From Anaerolineae bacterium (lineage in GTDB: Bacteria > Chloroflexota > Anaerolineae > Aggregatilineales > Aggregatilineaceae): DNA of 64,000 nucleotides. The notes under the pieces were generated by a model. It was not told the DNA's origin. It made no database searches and saw only the letters and a list, made by a program, of their open reading frames with translations. Position 1 is the stretch's first letter, and every line of letters starts with the position of its first letter. A program made the translations under genes and the position numbers. The stretch covers positions 67,387 through 131,386 of the forward strand of contig JAOSJP010000038.1 of assembly GCA_027494015.1 (NCBI GenBank). Direction: 5' to 3'. Of this stretch, positions 17,730-26,707 are shown in pieces.

Positions 17730-19109
17730 TCAAGATGCGCGATCGTCCGGGCGCGAGCGCTCACCCGGCTGGGCCGTATCAGCGGAATTGAGCGGCGGCT
17801 CTTCCGATAACCCCATATCATTCGTGCTGTCCGGGGCGGCGGGCATCGCCGGCAGAGGCGTCGCTGACCGCTCGACCCGCTCCAGCGGCAGCGCCATCGT
17901 GAAAGTGCTGCCTTCGCCGAGCGCGCTGGCGACGCTCAGATAGCCGCCGTGCGCTTCGGCCACCGCCCGCGCCACAAAGAGTCCCTGGCCCAGCCCGCGC
18001 GGATCGAGCAGCCTGCCGTCGGGCGTGCGCGCCTCGCCCCGATAGAAACGCTCGAAGATGTGCGGCATGTCGTAGGGCGAGATGCCCACCCCCGTGTCGG
18101 ACACTTCGATCAGCGCGCACCCCTCGCGGATGCGCCCGACCTGCACATAGATTTCGCCGCCCGGCTCGGTGTATTTGATGCTGTTATCTATCAGGTGACC
18201 GACGGCCCATTGCAGACGGCGCTCATCGCCGGTGATCGTCAGGCGGGTGGTCCCCATCGTGGAAAAGGCCAGCCGTAGCTCGGCCTTTTCGATGCGCGGG
18301 CGCAGCCCCAGAATGACGTTGATGACCAGCGCCGGCAGATCAATCTCCTGCTCGCGGACGGCAAAGCTGCCCGCGCCGATCTCCGAAATATCCAGCAGCT
18401 CGACGATCATGCGGTCGAGGACGGCGGCGTTGCGGCTGATCGCCTCCAGGAACTTGCGATTGGGCGGGCGGTCGTCGGGCATGGCCAGCAGCACGTCGCT
18501 CATGCCCTTGATCGCCGTCAGCGGCGTGCGCAGTTCGTGGCTCATGTGAGTGACGAACTGATCCTTGAGCCGGTCGGCGATGGCGTCGCGCGTCACGTCG
18601 CGCAGCATGAGGACGGTGCCCAGCCGCTGGCCCTGTTCGTCGGCGACCACCGCGATCTGCGCGCCGAGGATGCGGTTGTTCACCTCCACGCGCTGCGGCT
18701 CGCCCAGCGTGATCTCGCCTTCCAGCGGAATCTGGTCGCGCGCGTCGGCGAACATGCGCCCCAGGTCGCTGTCCCAGAACGCGCGGATCGAGCCGAGCAG
18801 GTCGTGGGCAGCCTGGTTCATCAGCACGATGCGCCCCTCGTTGTCCTGCATGATCACGCCCTCGCTGATCACTGCCAGCACGCCGGTGAGTTGGGCGATG
18901 CTCGTCTGCTGATCGGCACGCAGCTTCTCAAGCTCCTTCACACGCTGCAGCGACTGGTGCTGCGCCGAGTCCTGCTCGTGCTGCTTGCGGCGCAGCGTCC
19001 CATACAGACGGCCAAACAGCCGCCCCGTGTTCGCGCCGAGCGCGTCAACGGACTGGACCATGTTGGCGACAGGGTGTGTCGGGTCGTCGGATGGAGGGTT
19101 GCGAGACAT
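17730..19109 (-). CDS. Soluble sensor histidine kinase with PAS domain
   Basis: 459 residues without any membrane helix. A coiled-coil (about 45-75) leads into a PAS domain (74-175, LAVISEGVIMQDNEGRIVLMNQ). The dimerisation/phospho-acceptor helix carries MSHELRTPLTAI with His191. The ATPase domain has HLIDNSIKYT (N box), DTGVGISPYDMPHIFERFYRG (G1/F boxes) and GLGQGLFVAR (G2). The acidic, disordered tail of about 45 residues is not part of the kinase. It is the second gene of a minus-strand pair, 47 nt after the frameshifted response regulator, which is its likely partner. The signal is presumably cytosolic. Confidence 0.94.
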   Translation of the reverse strand: MSRNPPSDDPTHPVANMVQSVDALGANTGRLFGRLYGTLRRKQHEQDSAQHQSLQRVKELEKLRADQQTSIAQLTGVLAVISEGVIMQDNEGRIVLMNQAAHDLLGSIRAFWDSDLGRMFADARDQIPLEGEITLGEPQRVEVNNRILGAQIAVVADEQGQRLGTVLMLRDVTRDAIADRLKDQFVTHMSHELRTPLTAIKGMSDVLLAMPDDRPPNRKFLEAISRNAAVLDRMIVELLDISEIGAGSFAVREQEIDLPALVINVILGLRPRIEKAELRLAFSTMGTTRLTITGDERRLQWAVGHLIDNSIKYTEPGGEIYVQVGRIREGCALIEVSDTGVGISPYDMPHIFERFYRGEARTPDGRLLDPRGLGQGLFVARAVAEAHGGYLSVASALGEGSTFTMALPLERVERSATPLPAMPAAPDSTNDMGLSEEPPLNSADTAQPGERSRPDDRAS

Positions 19110-19156
19110 GCGACAGTCCTCACCTTCTGCGAGCAGTGTTGGCGCTGCTGGCGCGA

Positions 19157-19610
19157 TCAGTTGGTCGGCGGCGCAGGCGGCGACGGCGGGGCGGCGCCAT
19201 CGCCGGCCCGCTTTATCTCGGCCAATCGGTCGAGCATAGCCTTCAGTTCCGTCAGGTCGGGCAGCGGCTTGTTGATGATGGTATCAACGCCGTCGCGCTT
19301 GAGAATGGCCTGGCGCTCGTCGCTGCTCAGGCTGAACGCGGTCATCAGGACGATGGGGATGCGGTGAAAATGGGCGATGGAGCGCATTCGCCGGGCGATC
19401 TCGTTGCCGCGTGGCCCCGGCATACGGATGTCCATCAGGGCCAGCTCCGGCAGCTCCCCGCTGTGACCGCCCCCCCTCGATCTTGTCGAGCCAGGCGAAG
19501 GTTTGCTTGCCGTCGCGGAATTCGATGGCGGCATGGCCCCAGGCCATGAACAGCACCTTGACGTAGTTGCGGATGTCGTCATCGTCTTCAACGACCAACC
19601 AGGGCTTCAC
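19157..19610 (-). pseudogene. Response regulator receiver protein with +1 frameshift in a G7 run
   Basis: Two overlapping frames together make one CheY-like receiver. The first gives PWLVVEDDDDIRNYVKVLF and runs to WLDKIEGG; the second resumes at GHSGELPELALMDIRMPG (acceptor Asp), then IVLMTAF and INKPLP (the conserved Lys). The junction is seven C on the plus strand at 19470-19476. Removing one base restores a frame that aligns without gaps to the paralogous regulator at 45662. I start at GTG 19610 because AAGGAGGA lies 8 nt upstream; a longer frame begins at 19646. Either a sequencing error, a real inactivating slip, or a phase-variable homopolymer would fit. It precedes the histidine kinase. 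Confidence 0.8.
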
Positions 19611-19721
19611 GCTCGGTTCCTCCTTGGCCGTTTCCCCTTTGCCCACAAGTCTACCGCGTTTTTTCGCGCAGGGATACTCGGCGGCGGCAGGCCAGTGCTA
19701 TCGCGCCTGCTGCGCCCTGTT

Positions 19722-19832
19722 TACCTCACCCCCGCGCGGCGCTGAGGCGCTCAGGCACCAGACTTCCGAAGTCTTCAAGACTTCGGAAGTCTATTCTGGG
19801 ACCGAGCGGGGCGAGGCCGGGGGTGAGGTAGA
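19722..19832. repeat. Core repeat (family C) with a palindrome of family D nested in its centre
   Basis: The outer parts are tttacctcacccccgcgcgg and gaggccgggggtgaggta. The usual central hairpin is replaced by the AGACTTCCGAAG palindrome (19760-19792). This shows that the palindromes can insert into one another. It lies in the 337-bp gap between the response regulator and the divergent ATPase gene. Confidence 0.75.
19760..19792. repeat. Palindrome, family D (AGACTTCCGAAG...CTTCGGAAGTCT)
   Basis: A perfect inverted repeat with half-site AGACTTCCGAAGTCTT around a short centre. Other copies are at 21650, 32362, 44619 and 52048. Confidence 0.85.
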
Positions 19833-19947
19833 GCAGCGTGCACGCTTGAGGCGATTGCCATGAATGTGAGATATACCCCATTTGCCCCACAACTTGGCTC
19901 GCGGGTACACTACAGCACGAACTGGGCGCATCCCTGGGAGCAGAACG

Positions 19948-21567
19948 ATGAGCGTGGCCAACCCCTACGAACCCCACTTCACCGCCGACGGCCCGGTCGC
20001 CTTCGTCGGGCGCGAAGATGTGTTCGCCTTCTTCCGACAACACCTGGTCGGCGCGCCGCTGACGCACGGCCTGGTGCTGATCGGGCGGGCGGGCCTGGGC
20101 AAAAGCGCCCTGCTGCACCAGCTTGAGCGCCAGATTGATGAGGCTTATCGTCCCTGCATCGTCCGCCTGAGCACGCTGGACTTGTCCGGCGAGGATCGCC
20201 TGCTGGCCGCGCTCGTCGAGGCGATTCACGCCACGCTCGAAGGGGCCGGGGCCAGCACCTACCGCCTGCCCGACTGGCCAGCGCCCGCCGAGGATGGCAC
20301 CCCGCCCGACCTGCGCGGCTGGTTCAAGGCGGAGTACCTGGCCGTGGCGATGTCGGCGCTGCGCCTGCGCCACCTGCTGCTGATCTTCGACGACGCACAC
20401 CTGCTGTTCGACGCAATAGATCAGGGTCGGCTGCCCGGTGACCTGTTCAGCTACTTCGCCGATCTGCTGGCTGCCTACGAGCGGCTGGCGCTGGTCTTCG
20501 CGCTGGACACGACCCACGAGGGTCGCGTGCTCGGCACCGAGCTGTTCAGCGATCCGTCTCTGCACATCCGGCTGGGCGAACTGAGCCGCGCCGACGCCGA
20601 GCGGCTGGTGCGCGAGCCGGTCGCGGGCGCGCTGGACTATGAAGACGAAGTGGTTGAAGGGATTCTGTCTCTGGCCGGCGGGCACCCGTTCCTGCTGCAC
20701 TCGATTTGCCGGCTGCTGTTCCGCCGCTCTGAGGAACGCCATCACGCCGGGCCGATCACCGCCCACGATCTCACCGCCGTGCACACTGCTGCGCTCGACC
20801 AGGCCGACGAGATTTTCAGCCTGCTGTGGCGCGACCTGACGCCCAACGAGCGCTACACCCTGATCGCCCTGGTTCGCCTGGACGAAGAGACGCCGGGCGA
20901 GGCGTTCTCCTTCGACACCGTGCGCGGCTGGCTGCTGGGCGCGGGGTACGCGCTGAACAAGACGCAGCTTGCCGCCGCGCTGCGCGGGCTTGGCTACAAT
21001 GGGCTGGCCGTCGCCCAGGCGGACACCTACGCCCTGCCCGCGCGCCTGATCGCCGAGTGGGTGCGCGCGACCATCGGGCAGTCTGTGGCAGAGGAACCCT
21101 CTCGCCCCAGGCCGCGGCTGCGCCAGGCTGCGCCGCTCGGCGGACTGGCCCTGGTGTTGATCGTGGTCATCGCGCTCGGCGCGGCGGCGTTGGGGGGGCT
21201 TTTCGGCGGAGAGGATGCGGAAGATGTCCCTGCGACCGGCGCGCCAACGGCTACGCTGGCGCTCAACCTGGAAGCCACGCGCCAGGCGGACTTCGCCACG
21301 CAGACCGAGCAGGCCCGGCCCACGGCCACACCGACGATCACCTACACGCCATCGCTGACCCTCACGCCGACCGAAACCGTCACGCCGTCACCGACGCTGA
21401 CGCTCACGCCGAGCGCCACCCCGTCCGCGACGGACACGCCTCGCGCCATGCGCACGCCGCGCCCCACGCGCACGCCGATCACCCTGGCCCCGACGCTCAC
21501 GCCGACGCGGCTGCCAACCAACACGCCGCGCCCGTCGGTCGCGCCGACGCTCCATCCAGGCGGGTAG
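19948..21567 (+). CDS. AAA/ORC-like ATPase with a membrane helix and Thr-Pro-rich external tail
   Basis: 539 residues from ATG 19948 (MSVANPYEPHFTADGPVAFVGRED); a longer frame to 19882 lacks support. The GRED box leads into Walker A IGRAGLGKSA (about 45-54) and Walker B LLIFDDAHLL (about 145), then LALDTTHEGR-like sensor region and a winged-helix-like segment (LTPNERYTLIALVRLDEETPG). A single hydrophobic helix (about 390-412, LALVLIVVIALGAAALGGLFGG) is followed by about 110 residues of Thr/Pro repeats. The ATPase would therefore be cytosolic with a glycosylation-prone stalk outside. This resembles STAND-type signalling ATPases more than transporters. The function is unknown. Confidence 0.75.
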   Translation: MSVANPYEPHFTADGPVAFVGREDVFAFFRQHLVGAPLTHGLVLIGRAGLGKSALLHQLERQIDEAYRPCIVRLSTLDLSGEDRLLAALVEAIHATLEGAGASTYRLPDWPAPAEDGTPPDLRGWFKAEYLAVAMSALRLRHLLLIFDDAHLLFDAIDQGRLPGDLFSYFADLLAAYERLALVFALDTTHEGRVLGTELFSDPSLHIRLGELSRADAERLVREPVAGALDYEDEVVEGILSLAGGHPFLLHSICRLLFRRSEERHHAGPITAHDLTAVHTAALDQADEIFSLLWRDLTPNERYTLIALVRLDEETPGEAFSFDTVRGWLLGAGYALNKTQLAAALRGLGYNGLAVAQADTYALPARLIAEWVRATIGQSVAEEPSRPRPRLRQAAPLGGLALVLIVVIALGAAALGGLFGGEDAEDVPATGAPTATLALNLEATRQADFATQTEQARPTATPTITYTPSLTLTPTETVTPSPTLTLTPSATPSATDTPRAMRTPRPTRTPITLAPTLTPTRLPTNTPRPSVAPTLHPGG

Positions 21568-21649
21568 ACACAGAAGCAACTAAGCGGGCGTGGGATCACG
21601 TTGGGGCGTCTGGGCTGTACGCCTCTGCGGGCGCAGGCGCTCCGGTGCC

Positions 21650-21683
21650 AGACTTCCGAAGTTTTCGAAAACTTCGGAAGTCT
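21650..21683. repeat. Palindrome, family D
   Basis: AGACTTCCGAAGTTTTC and its inverted partner, followed by tctttcc. It lies 82 nt past the ATPase stop and could form a terminator-like hairpin. Confidence 0.8.
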
Positions 21684-21706
21684 CTTTCCGCGCGTCGTCC
21701 CTCTCC

Positions 21707-21804
21707 CTGACCTCCTCCGGCGAAGCCAGGGGGCGCCGTCCTCTGTCCAGCAACCAAAATCCCCCTCTTTAGCTCGGCTGGAGAGGGGGATTGAGGGGTG
21801 AGGC
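21707..21804. repeat. Degenerate core repeat (family C)
   Basis: Ends tgacctcctccggcgaagcc and gattgaggggtgaggca, with ccccctctttagctcggctg near the right end. It separates the convergent ATPase and lipoprotein genes. Confidence 0.6.
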
Positions 21805-23094
21805 ACGTTGGGATGGATGGCGATTACTCGTCGCTCACTGCCAGCGAACGGATGAGCGGTGCGAGCAGCAGTTGCTCCAGTTCCAGCGCATTGTAGCCGG
21901 GCGGGGCGACGACCGCCACAATCGCCCAATCGTCCGCGCCCAGCGCCAGGGCGTGCACCACCGCCGCGCCCTCAGGCCGCGCGACGACCGTGCGCGCAGC
22001 AGGATAGGCAGGGAAAGACTGGATATACTGCTCCGGCACCTCGAACAGCCCAGCCAGTACATCGGCAGGCATGGTGCCCGCCAGGTCGAGCGCGTAGTCG
22101 CCGGGCGTCACCCGCAGCACAAGCAGCGCCGGATGCCTCACCCTGCCTGATGGGTGGGCGGCGTCGTCTGCATCAGCATAGAAGATGGCCCCGGCAACAG
22201 GGACATCAGGTGGGTTGAGGGCCGGCGGCATGGTTTCCGTCCAGCCCTCCGGCGCGTCGAAGGTGAGGCCCAGCGCCGCGTTGCGGGTCGAGACCAGCGT
22301 CAGCGGCGCAGGCGTGGGCGTCGGGGTGGGCGGGATGACAATCGGCGTGCGCGTGGGCTGCGGCGTGCGCATCGGCGGCGCAGCCGGCGTTGGCTCCGCC
22401 CCGGCAACCTCCAGCGAGAGCAGCAGCGGCTCGAACACCTCCGCCTGATACGTCGCCAGGTCGTCAGCCGGCGCGCTGCCGGACAGCAACAGCCAGTCGC
22501 CTTCCGCCAGCCTCGCCAGGTACAGCACGCCGCGCTTCCCTTCGCGCACACCGGGCAACAGGACGGGAATCGCCGCCTTGCCCTCGTAGGGCTGGATCGT
22601 CCCGCCGGTGCGCCTGGCCAGCGCCTGCGCCGCGACAACCAGGTCTGTCTCGCCCGCCGGAATGCCCCACGCTTCAAAGAAGGCTGCATCGCCGCGATAG
22701 ATGAAGATGAGCGCTTCCTCATCGCTGAGCTGCAGCGTGTTCAGGTCAGTCTGAACCGGCACGCTCCACCCCGACGGCACGTCAAAGACCAGGCCGAGCG
22801 GCTGCGCGGCAATCGCCTCAGCGGTCGCCGTGACAGCGGCGACCAGCGCCGTCGCGGTCGCCTCAAAGCCAATGGTAGGCGTGGGCAGTGGCGTCTCTGT
22901 GAAGGCAGCGGCGATCTCGGTGGCGCGCAGATCGAGCGCGGTCTGCGTCTGGGTCGCCCCGGCAACGGCTACGTCGGTCGCCTCAACGCTCATCTGCGCC
23001 GCCGCCAGCGCAGTGGCCGTGGCGAACAAATCAACCGGGGGCGGGGTGCTGTGGGCACCTCCGCAGTGGACAGAACCGGTGGCACGAGCACCGT

Positions 23095-23420
23095 CGCGCT
23101 GGGCGGCACGGGAGTCGGCGTGTGGCTCGGCGTGGCCGTCGGCGGCACAGGAGTCGGCGTGCTGGCTCGGCGTGGCCGTCGGCGGCACCGGAGTCGGCGT
23201 GTGGCTCGGCGTGGCCGTCGGCGGCACGGGAGTCGGCGTGTGGCTCGGCGTGGCCGTCGGCGGCACGGGAGTCGGCGTGTGGCTCGGTGTGGCCGTCGGC
23301 GGCACAGGTGTGTCGGCGTGGCCGTCGGCGGCACGGGCGTGGTGTGCTGGTCGGTGTGGCCGTTGGCGGCACGGGCGTTGGTGTGCTGGTCGGTGTGGCC
23401 GTCGGCGGCACGGGAGTGGG
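23095..23420. repeat. 39-nt tandem repeats encoding a Thr-Pro stalk
   Basis: Units of 39 nt (13 residues, PTPVPPTATPSHT and variants) repeat about eight times. Neighbouring units differ by single-base and 10-nt indels, which cause the frame changes in the host gene. Confidence 0.8.
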
Positions 23421-23459
23421 CGTGAACGTAGCGGTCGGCCAGGCGGTGAGCGTGGCTTC

Positions 23460-24055
23460 CACCGCCCTGGCCACTGTCGCCGCCACTTCCGCGCGCGCGG
23501 CTTCGTCCGCCGTCCGCGTCCCCTCCAGGTCAACCGTTGGCGTCAGCGTGGGGGCGGGCGTGTCAGTGGGCGCCAGCGTCGGGACGGGCGTTTCGCTCGG
23601 CACCGGCGTGTAGGTCGGGTAGGCGGTGGCGCTCGGCAATGCTTCCAGGGTGGCTTCCACCCCCGCAGCAATGGCCGCCGCCACTTCCGCGCGCGCGGCC
23701 TCGTCCGCCGTCCGCGTCCCCGCCAGGTCAACCGTTGGTGTCAGTGTGGGGGCGGGCGTGTCAGTGGGCGCCAGCGTCGGGACGGGCGTTTCGCTCGGCA
23801 CCGGCGTGTAGGTCGGGTAGGCGGTGGCGCTCGGCAATGCTTCCAGGGTGGCTTCCACCCCCGCAGCAATGGCCGCCGCCACTTCCGCGCGCGCGGCTTC
23901 GTCCGCCGCCCGCGTCCCCTCCAGGTCAACCGTTGGCGTCAGCGTGGGGGCGGGCGTGTCAGTGGGCACCAGCGTCGGGACGGGCGTTTCGCTCGGCACC
24001 GGCGTGTAAGTCGGATAAGCGGTGGCGCTCGGCAATGCTTCCAGGGTGGCTTCCA
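23460..24055. repeat. 198-nt tandem repeat, three copies
   Basis: Three nearly identical 198-nt units each encode 66 residues: a stretch VEATLEALPSATAYPTYTPV, a Pro-rich segment ending TLTPTVDLEGTR, and an Ala-rich helix ADEAARAEVAAAIAAG. The period is a multiple of three, so copy-number change would preserve the frame. Confidence 0.9.
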
Positions 24056-24676
24056 GCGCTCTGGCAACCTGGGCGGCCATTTCTGTTGCGTCGTGCTTGG
24101 CAGTGGCGGTCAGAAATGGCGCGGCGCTCGTCGGCGCTGGTGTATCGGTGGGTGCAGGTGTAGAAGAGGGCGTATCGCTGGGAATCGCTGAGGCAGTCGC
24201 AGTGGGAGGGAGGGCGGTCGCCGTCGGAGCCACCTCGGTGGGCGAAATGCGGGTGGGTGGTTCGGTAGGCTGTGCGGCCAGTTCAGTGGCGGGCAAGGTG
24301 TTAGTCGCCGTTAGCTCGACCGTGCTCACCCGGCCCTGGCAGGCCGCCACTCCTAACAGCAGCCCCAGCAGAAGCACAGAGATGATGGCCCGTCGCACCA
24401 CGTTCGCCTCCTTTGGCAGCCGCCGATCTCCCGCAAAACAGCACCGACAGCCGTTTCACCAGGAACTCACGCCGGGCTTGAGTATACACTAGGGAGGCCC
24501 TCAGCCAAAAATTACGCCGCAGGAGGGCGGGGGGCAGGGCGGATGAGCGAGTGGGAGACAGAATTCATAGAAGATTCATGGCAAAATCAGGCGCGGATAG
24601 GGCACGAACGCGCTGCCTATGCTACACTGTTCACATGTGAGGGCGCGCCGCCAGCGAACCAGCCGAAGGGTGACCC

Positions 24677-25102
24677 ATGCTGTACAATGTGCTGATCGTC
24701 GAAGATGATCGCCAGATGGCGCAAAGCCTGGCGGCGCAGATCGGGGTGCTGGGGCACACGGTCGTCATCGCCTACGGCCCGCGCATGGCCATTCAGCAGC
24801 TCAGCCAGGTCATCCCCGATGTGATCTTCATGGACCTCAACATGCCGGGCCTCAATGGGCTGGAAGTGCTGCGCTTCTTGCGCCGCGACCCGACCACCGC
24901 CACCGTCCCTGTTGTGATCGTCTCGGCCAGTGACGACCAGGAGACTATCTCCGGCGCGCTCAAGGCCGGCGCGAACGATTACATCGTCAAGCCGCCCACC
25001 ATTGAGGGCATCGAGCAGGCGCTTGCCCGCGTGGTCAAGCTGCCACCTGAACTGGGTGGCCCAGCAGAGCCGCTCTCCGAGCAGGCCAGCACCTCGCACT
25101 GA
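24677..25102 (+). CDS. Single-domain response regulator, CheY-like
   Basis: 141 residues. The receiver has LIVEDDRQ (acidic pair at about 10-11), acceptor Asp53 in FMDLNMPG, VSAS (Ser/Thr switch) and Lys104 in YIVKPP. It has no output domain; the last 20 residues are disordered. No kinase gene is adjacent, so it is an orphan that must act by protein contact or phosphotransfer. A possible extended -10 (TGCTACACT) lies about 50 nt upstream. It is followed by a bidirectional terminator. Confidence 0.93.
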   Translation: MLYNVLIVEDDRQMAQSLAAQIGVLGHTVVIAYGPRMAIQQLSQVIPDVIFMDLNMPGLNGLEVLRFLRRDPTTATVPVVIVSASDDQETISGALKAGANDYIVKPPTIEGIEQALARVVKLPPELGGPAEPLSEQASTSH

Positions 25103-25128
25103 TTGCCGTATCGTTCTCCAGAACAAAA

Positions 25129-25152
25129 ACAGGGCGCCGCGCAGCGCCCTGT
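25129..25152. terminator. Bidirectional rho-independent terminator
   Basis: 9-bp stem acagggcgc / gcgccctgt with loop cgcgca. It is preceded by aacaaaa, a T-run for the minus strand, and followed by aggtttgtt. It separates the convergent response regulator and secreted protein genes. Confidence 0.85.
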
Positions 25153-25174
25153 AGGTTTGTTCCCGCGCGGCAAC

Positions 25175-26707
25175 TCAGCCGCCGGCAATGATCCGCCAGG
25201 CCCCATAGCCAGAGCCGACCACTTCTCCGCCCGGCAGGGTGATGTAGAAGGCGTACTGCGGGCGCGGCACCCGCGTCGGCGCGACGCGCTGCGCGGTGGC
25301 CATGTAGCCCTGCTCGTCATCGAGCGCCCAACCCAGCTTGTCGCGCACGCCCGGCGCGTTGGCCCACACCTTGCCGAAGCCGCTGTCTGGCGCCTGGCGA
25401 TTGAGCGGCGGCGCGCCTTCGATCACGGCATCGGGCAGGTTAGCGTAGTCCTGCTCCAGGAAGATGGACGCCGTGCCGTCGCTGAAGTGCACGTAGATTT
25501 CGTTGGTATCCGCCCGCCAGATCATGTGCCCGCCCTCAAAGGCCCGGTACGACGCGCCGACCTGCGCCGCCCGCCCTGTCGGGCACCCATCGCCCTGCCC
25601 AAAGAAGAACGTGTAGGGGCAGCTTATCTGCACGATGGCCGTCGCCACCGCGGACCCATCGAACGTCCGCAGCGTGTAGGTGGCGCTGTACGCGGCATAG
25701 CCGGGCACGTTCACCACCGCCGAGCCGCTGGACGCCTGGGTATCCACCACCGTCTGTACGGCTGTCATCTGGGGGACGGCTGCTTCGATGCGCACGCCGC
25801 GCGCCCCGCTCACATCCCAGGTGAGCGTCACCGGCTGGCCCGGCGCGACCGTGTTGGGCGTGGCCGTGAAGGTGTTCACGCCGCCGGTCGGCGAAGCTGG
25901 CTCTGGCTGCGGTGGCGGCTCAGCGGACGGCGCTCGGCCCGGCTCCTCCGCACCTCCCGCCACCGGCTCGCTGATCGGCAGTTCCAGCGTCTGCTCAGCG
26001 TAGACGGTGCCCGCCACCACGTCCACCACGCGCAGGCGCAGCGTCACCGCCTCCTCGCCTTCGCGGTAGACCGGGGCCACAGGCCCTTCGCTGGCCGAAG
26101 GAATCCACAGATACAGGCGCGGCAGCTCAACGGAGGTTGTGGTGCCGTCGGCGAAGACCTGGTCGAAGACGAGATTGGCCGAGGGGACGCGATGGCTCAC
26201 TTCCCACTGGAGCGTCACCCGCGCTTCGCCGGGAGCCAGCGCCGCGCCTTCCACTGCGTCCGCTTCGGTGGTGAAAGCGGCGATTGCCGGCGGCTCGGTG
26301 AGCACAGATGTATCGTAGGGGACCGTCACGATGCGCTGGTCAACGACCTTGTTGGTGCCCACGCGGATGATCGAGAGCAGGAAGGTGGGCGGGCCGAAGT
26401 TCAGCGGGTGGCGGATGGTGACGACGCGCGCGCCGCTCGCTTCCAGGGGCGCGGTGTCGGCGGGGAAGACAAGCTGCCAGTCGTCCAGCACGTAGGTGTG
26501 CAGCGCCAGCCGGTATTCTCCGCTGAGGCCGACGGTGTGCCAGGTGAGCGTAGTCGTCGCTTCGCCTGCCTCCGCCTCGGCCAGTTCGATTGCCTCCAGC
26601 GACGAATCAAAGGTGATGATCGTGGGCCGCACCGTCTGCGCGCTGGCGCTGGCCCCAACGCTCAACAGGGCGATCACGAGCAGTGTCACAAGCATCTTGG
26701 TTTTCAT
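25175..26707 (-). CDS. Secreted protein with Ig-like domains and a C-terminal LGFP-like region
   Basis: 510 residues; GAGGGAT lies about 6 nt before the start. A signal peptide (MKTKMLVTLLVIALLSVGASASAQ) is followed by beta-rich segments built like Ig folds. Two carry repeated strand patterns such as EATTTLTWHTVGLSGEYRL and EARVTLQWEVSHRVPSANL. A Pro-rich linker (about 265-285) precedes a third (FTATPNTVAPGQPVTLTWDVSGA), a common prokaryotic extracellular Ig-like motif. The last 130 residues (CPTGRAAQVGASYRAFEGGHMIW... VRDKLGWALDDEQ) look like LGFP-type wall or polysaccharide-associated repeats. I infer attachment at the cell surface; no enzymatic motif is visible. Confidence 0.75.
   Translation of the reverse strand: MKTKMLVTLLVIALLSVGASASAQTVRPTIITFDSSLEAIELAEAEAGEATTTLTWHTVGLSGEYRLALHTYVLDDWQLVFPADTAPLEASGARVVTIRHPLNFGPPTFLLSIIRVGTNKVVDQRIVTVPYDTSVLTEPPAIAAFTTEADAVEGAALAPGEARVTLQWEVSHRVPSANLVFDQVFADGTTTSVELPRLYLWIPSASEGPVAPVYREGEEAVTLRLRVVDVVAGTVYAEQTLELPISEPVAGGAEEPGRAPSAEPPPQPEPASPTGGVNTFTATPNTVAPGQPVTLTWDVSGARGVRIEAAVPQMTAVQTVVDTQASSGSAVVNVPGYAAYSATYTLRTFDGSAVATAIVQISCPYTFFFGQGDGCPTGRAAQVGASYRAFEGGHMIWRADTNEIYVHFSDGTASIFLEQDYANLPDAVIEGAPPLNRQAPDSGFGKVWANAPGVRDKLGWALDDEQGYMATAQRVAPTRVPRPQYAFYITLPGGEVVGSGYGAWRIIAGG

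Larger units (their letters stand above)
21824..24401 (-). pseudogene. Thr-Pro-repeat surface lipoprotein, frame broken inside the repeats
   Basis: The start (24401) gives a lipoprotein signal MVRRAIISVLLLGLLLGVAACQG with lipobox GVAAC. Then come a Thr/Pro stalk, three 66-residue repeats (about 23460-24055) and 13-residue PTPVPPTATPSHT repeats. Coding potential then passes through all three frames: a base is missing at 23340/23341, a unit is 10 nt short near 23306-23316, an extra base lies at 23162, and a further loss falls near 23050. The frame then stays open to 21824, giving two related domains of about 130 residues (LVFDVPSGW... and LTFDAPEGW...). With the shifts corrected the protein would have roughly 860 residues and be outward-facing. 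Assembly error in GC-rich repeats, decay, or repeat-driven phase variation are all possible. Confidence 0.7.

Noticed and set aside
19470..19476. Programmed ribosomal frameshift in the response regulator
   Set aside because: No stimulatory structure or in-frame stop pattern as in known programmed sites, and the paralogue has no such need; a simple one-base slip explains it better.
22990..23334. Separate small gene in the third frame of the lipoprotein repeats
   Set aside because: Its sequence is the same 13-residue repeat displaced by indels; it has no start signal and is part of the broken lipoprotein gene.
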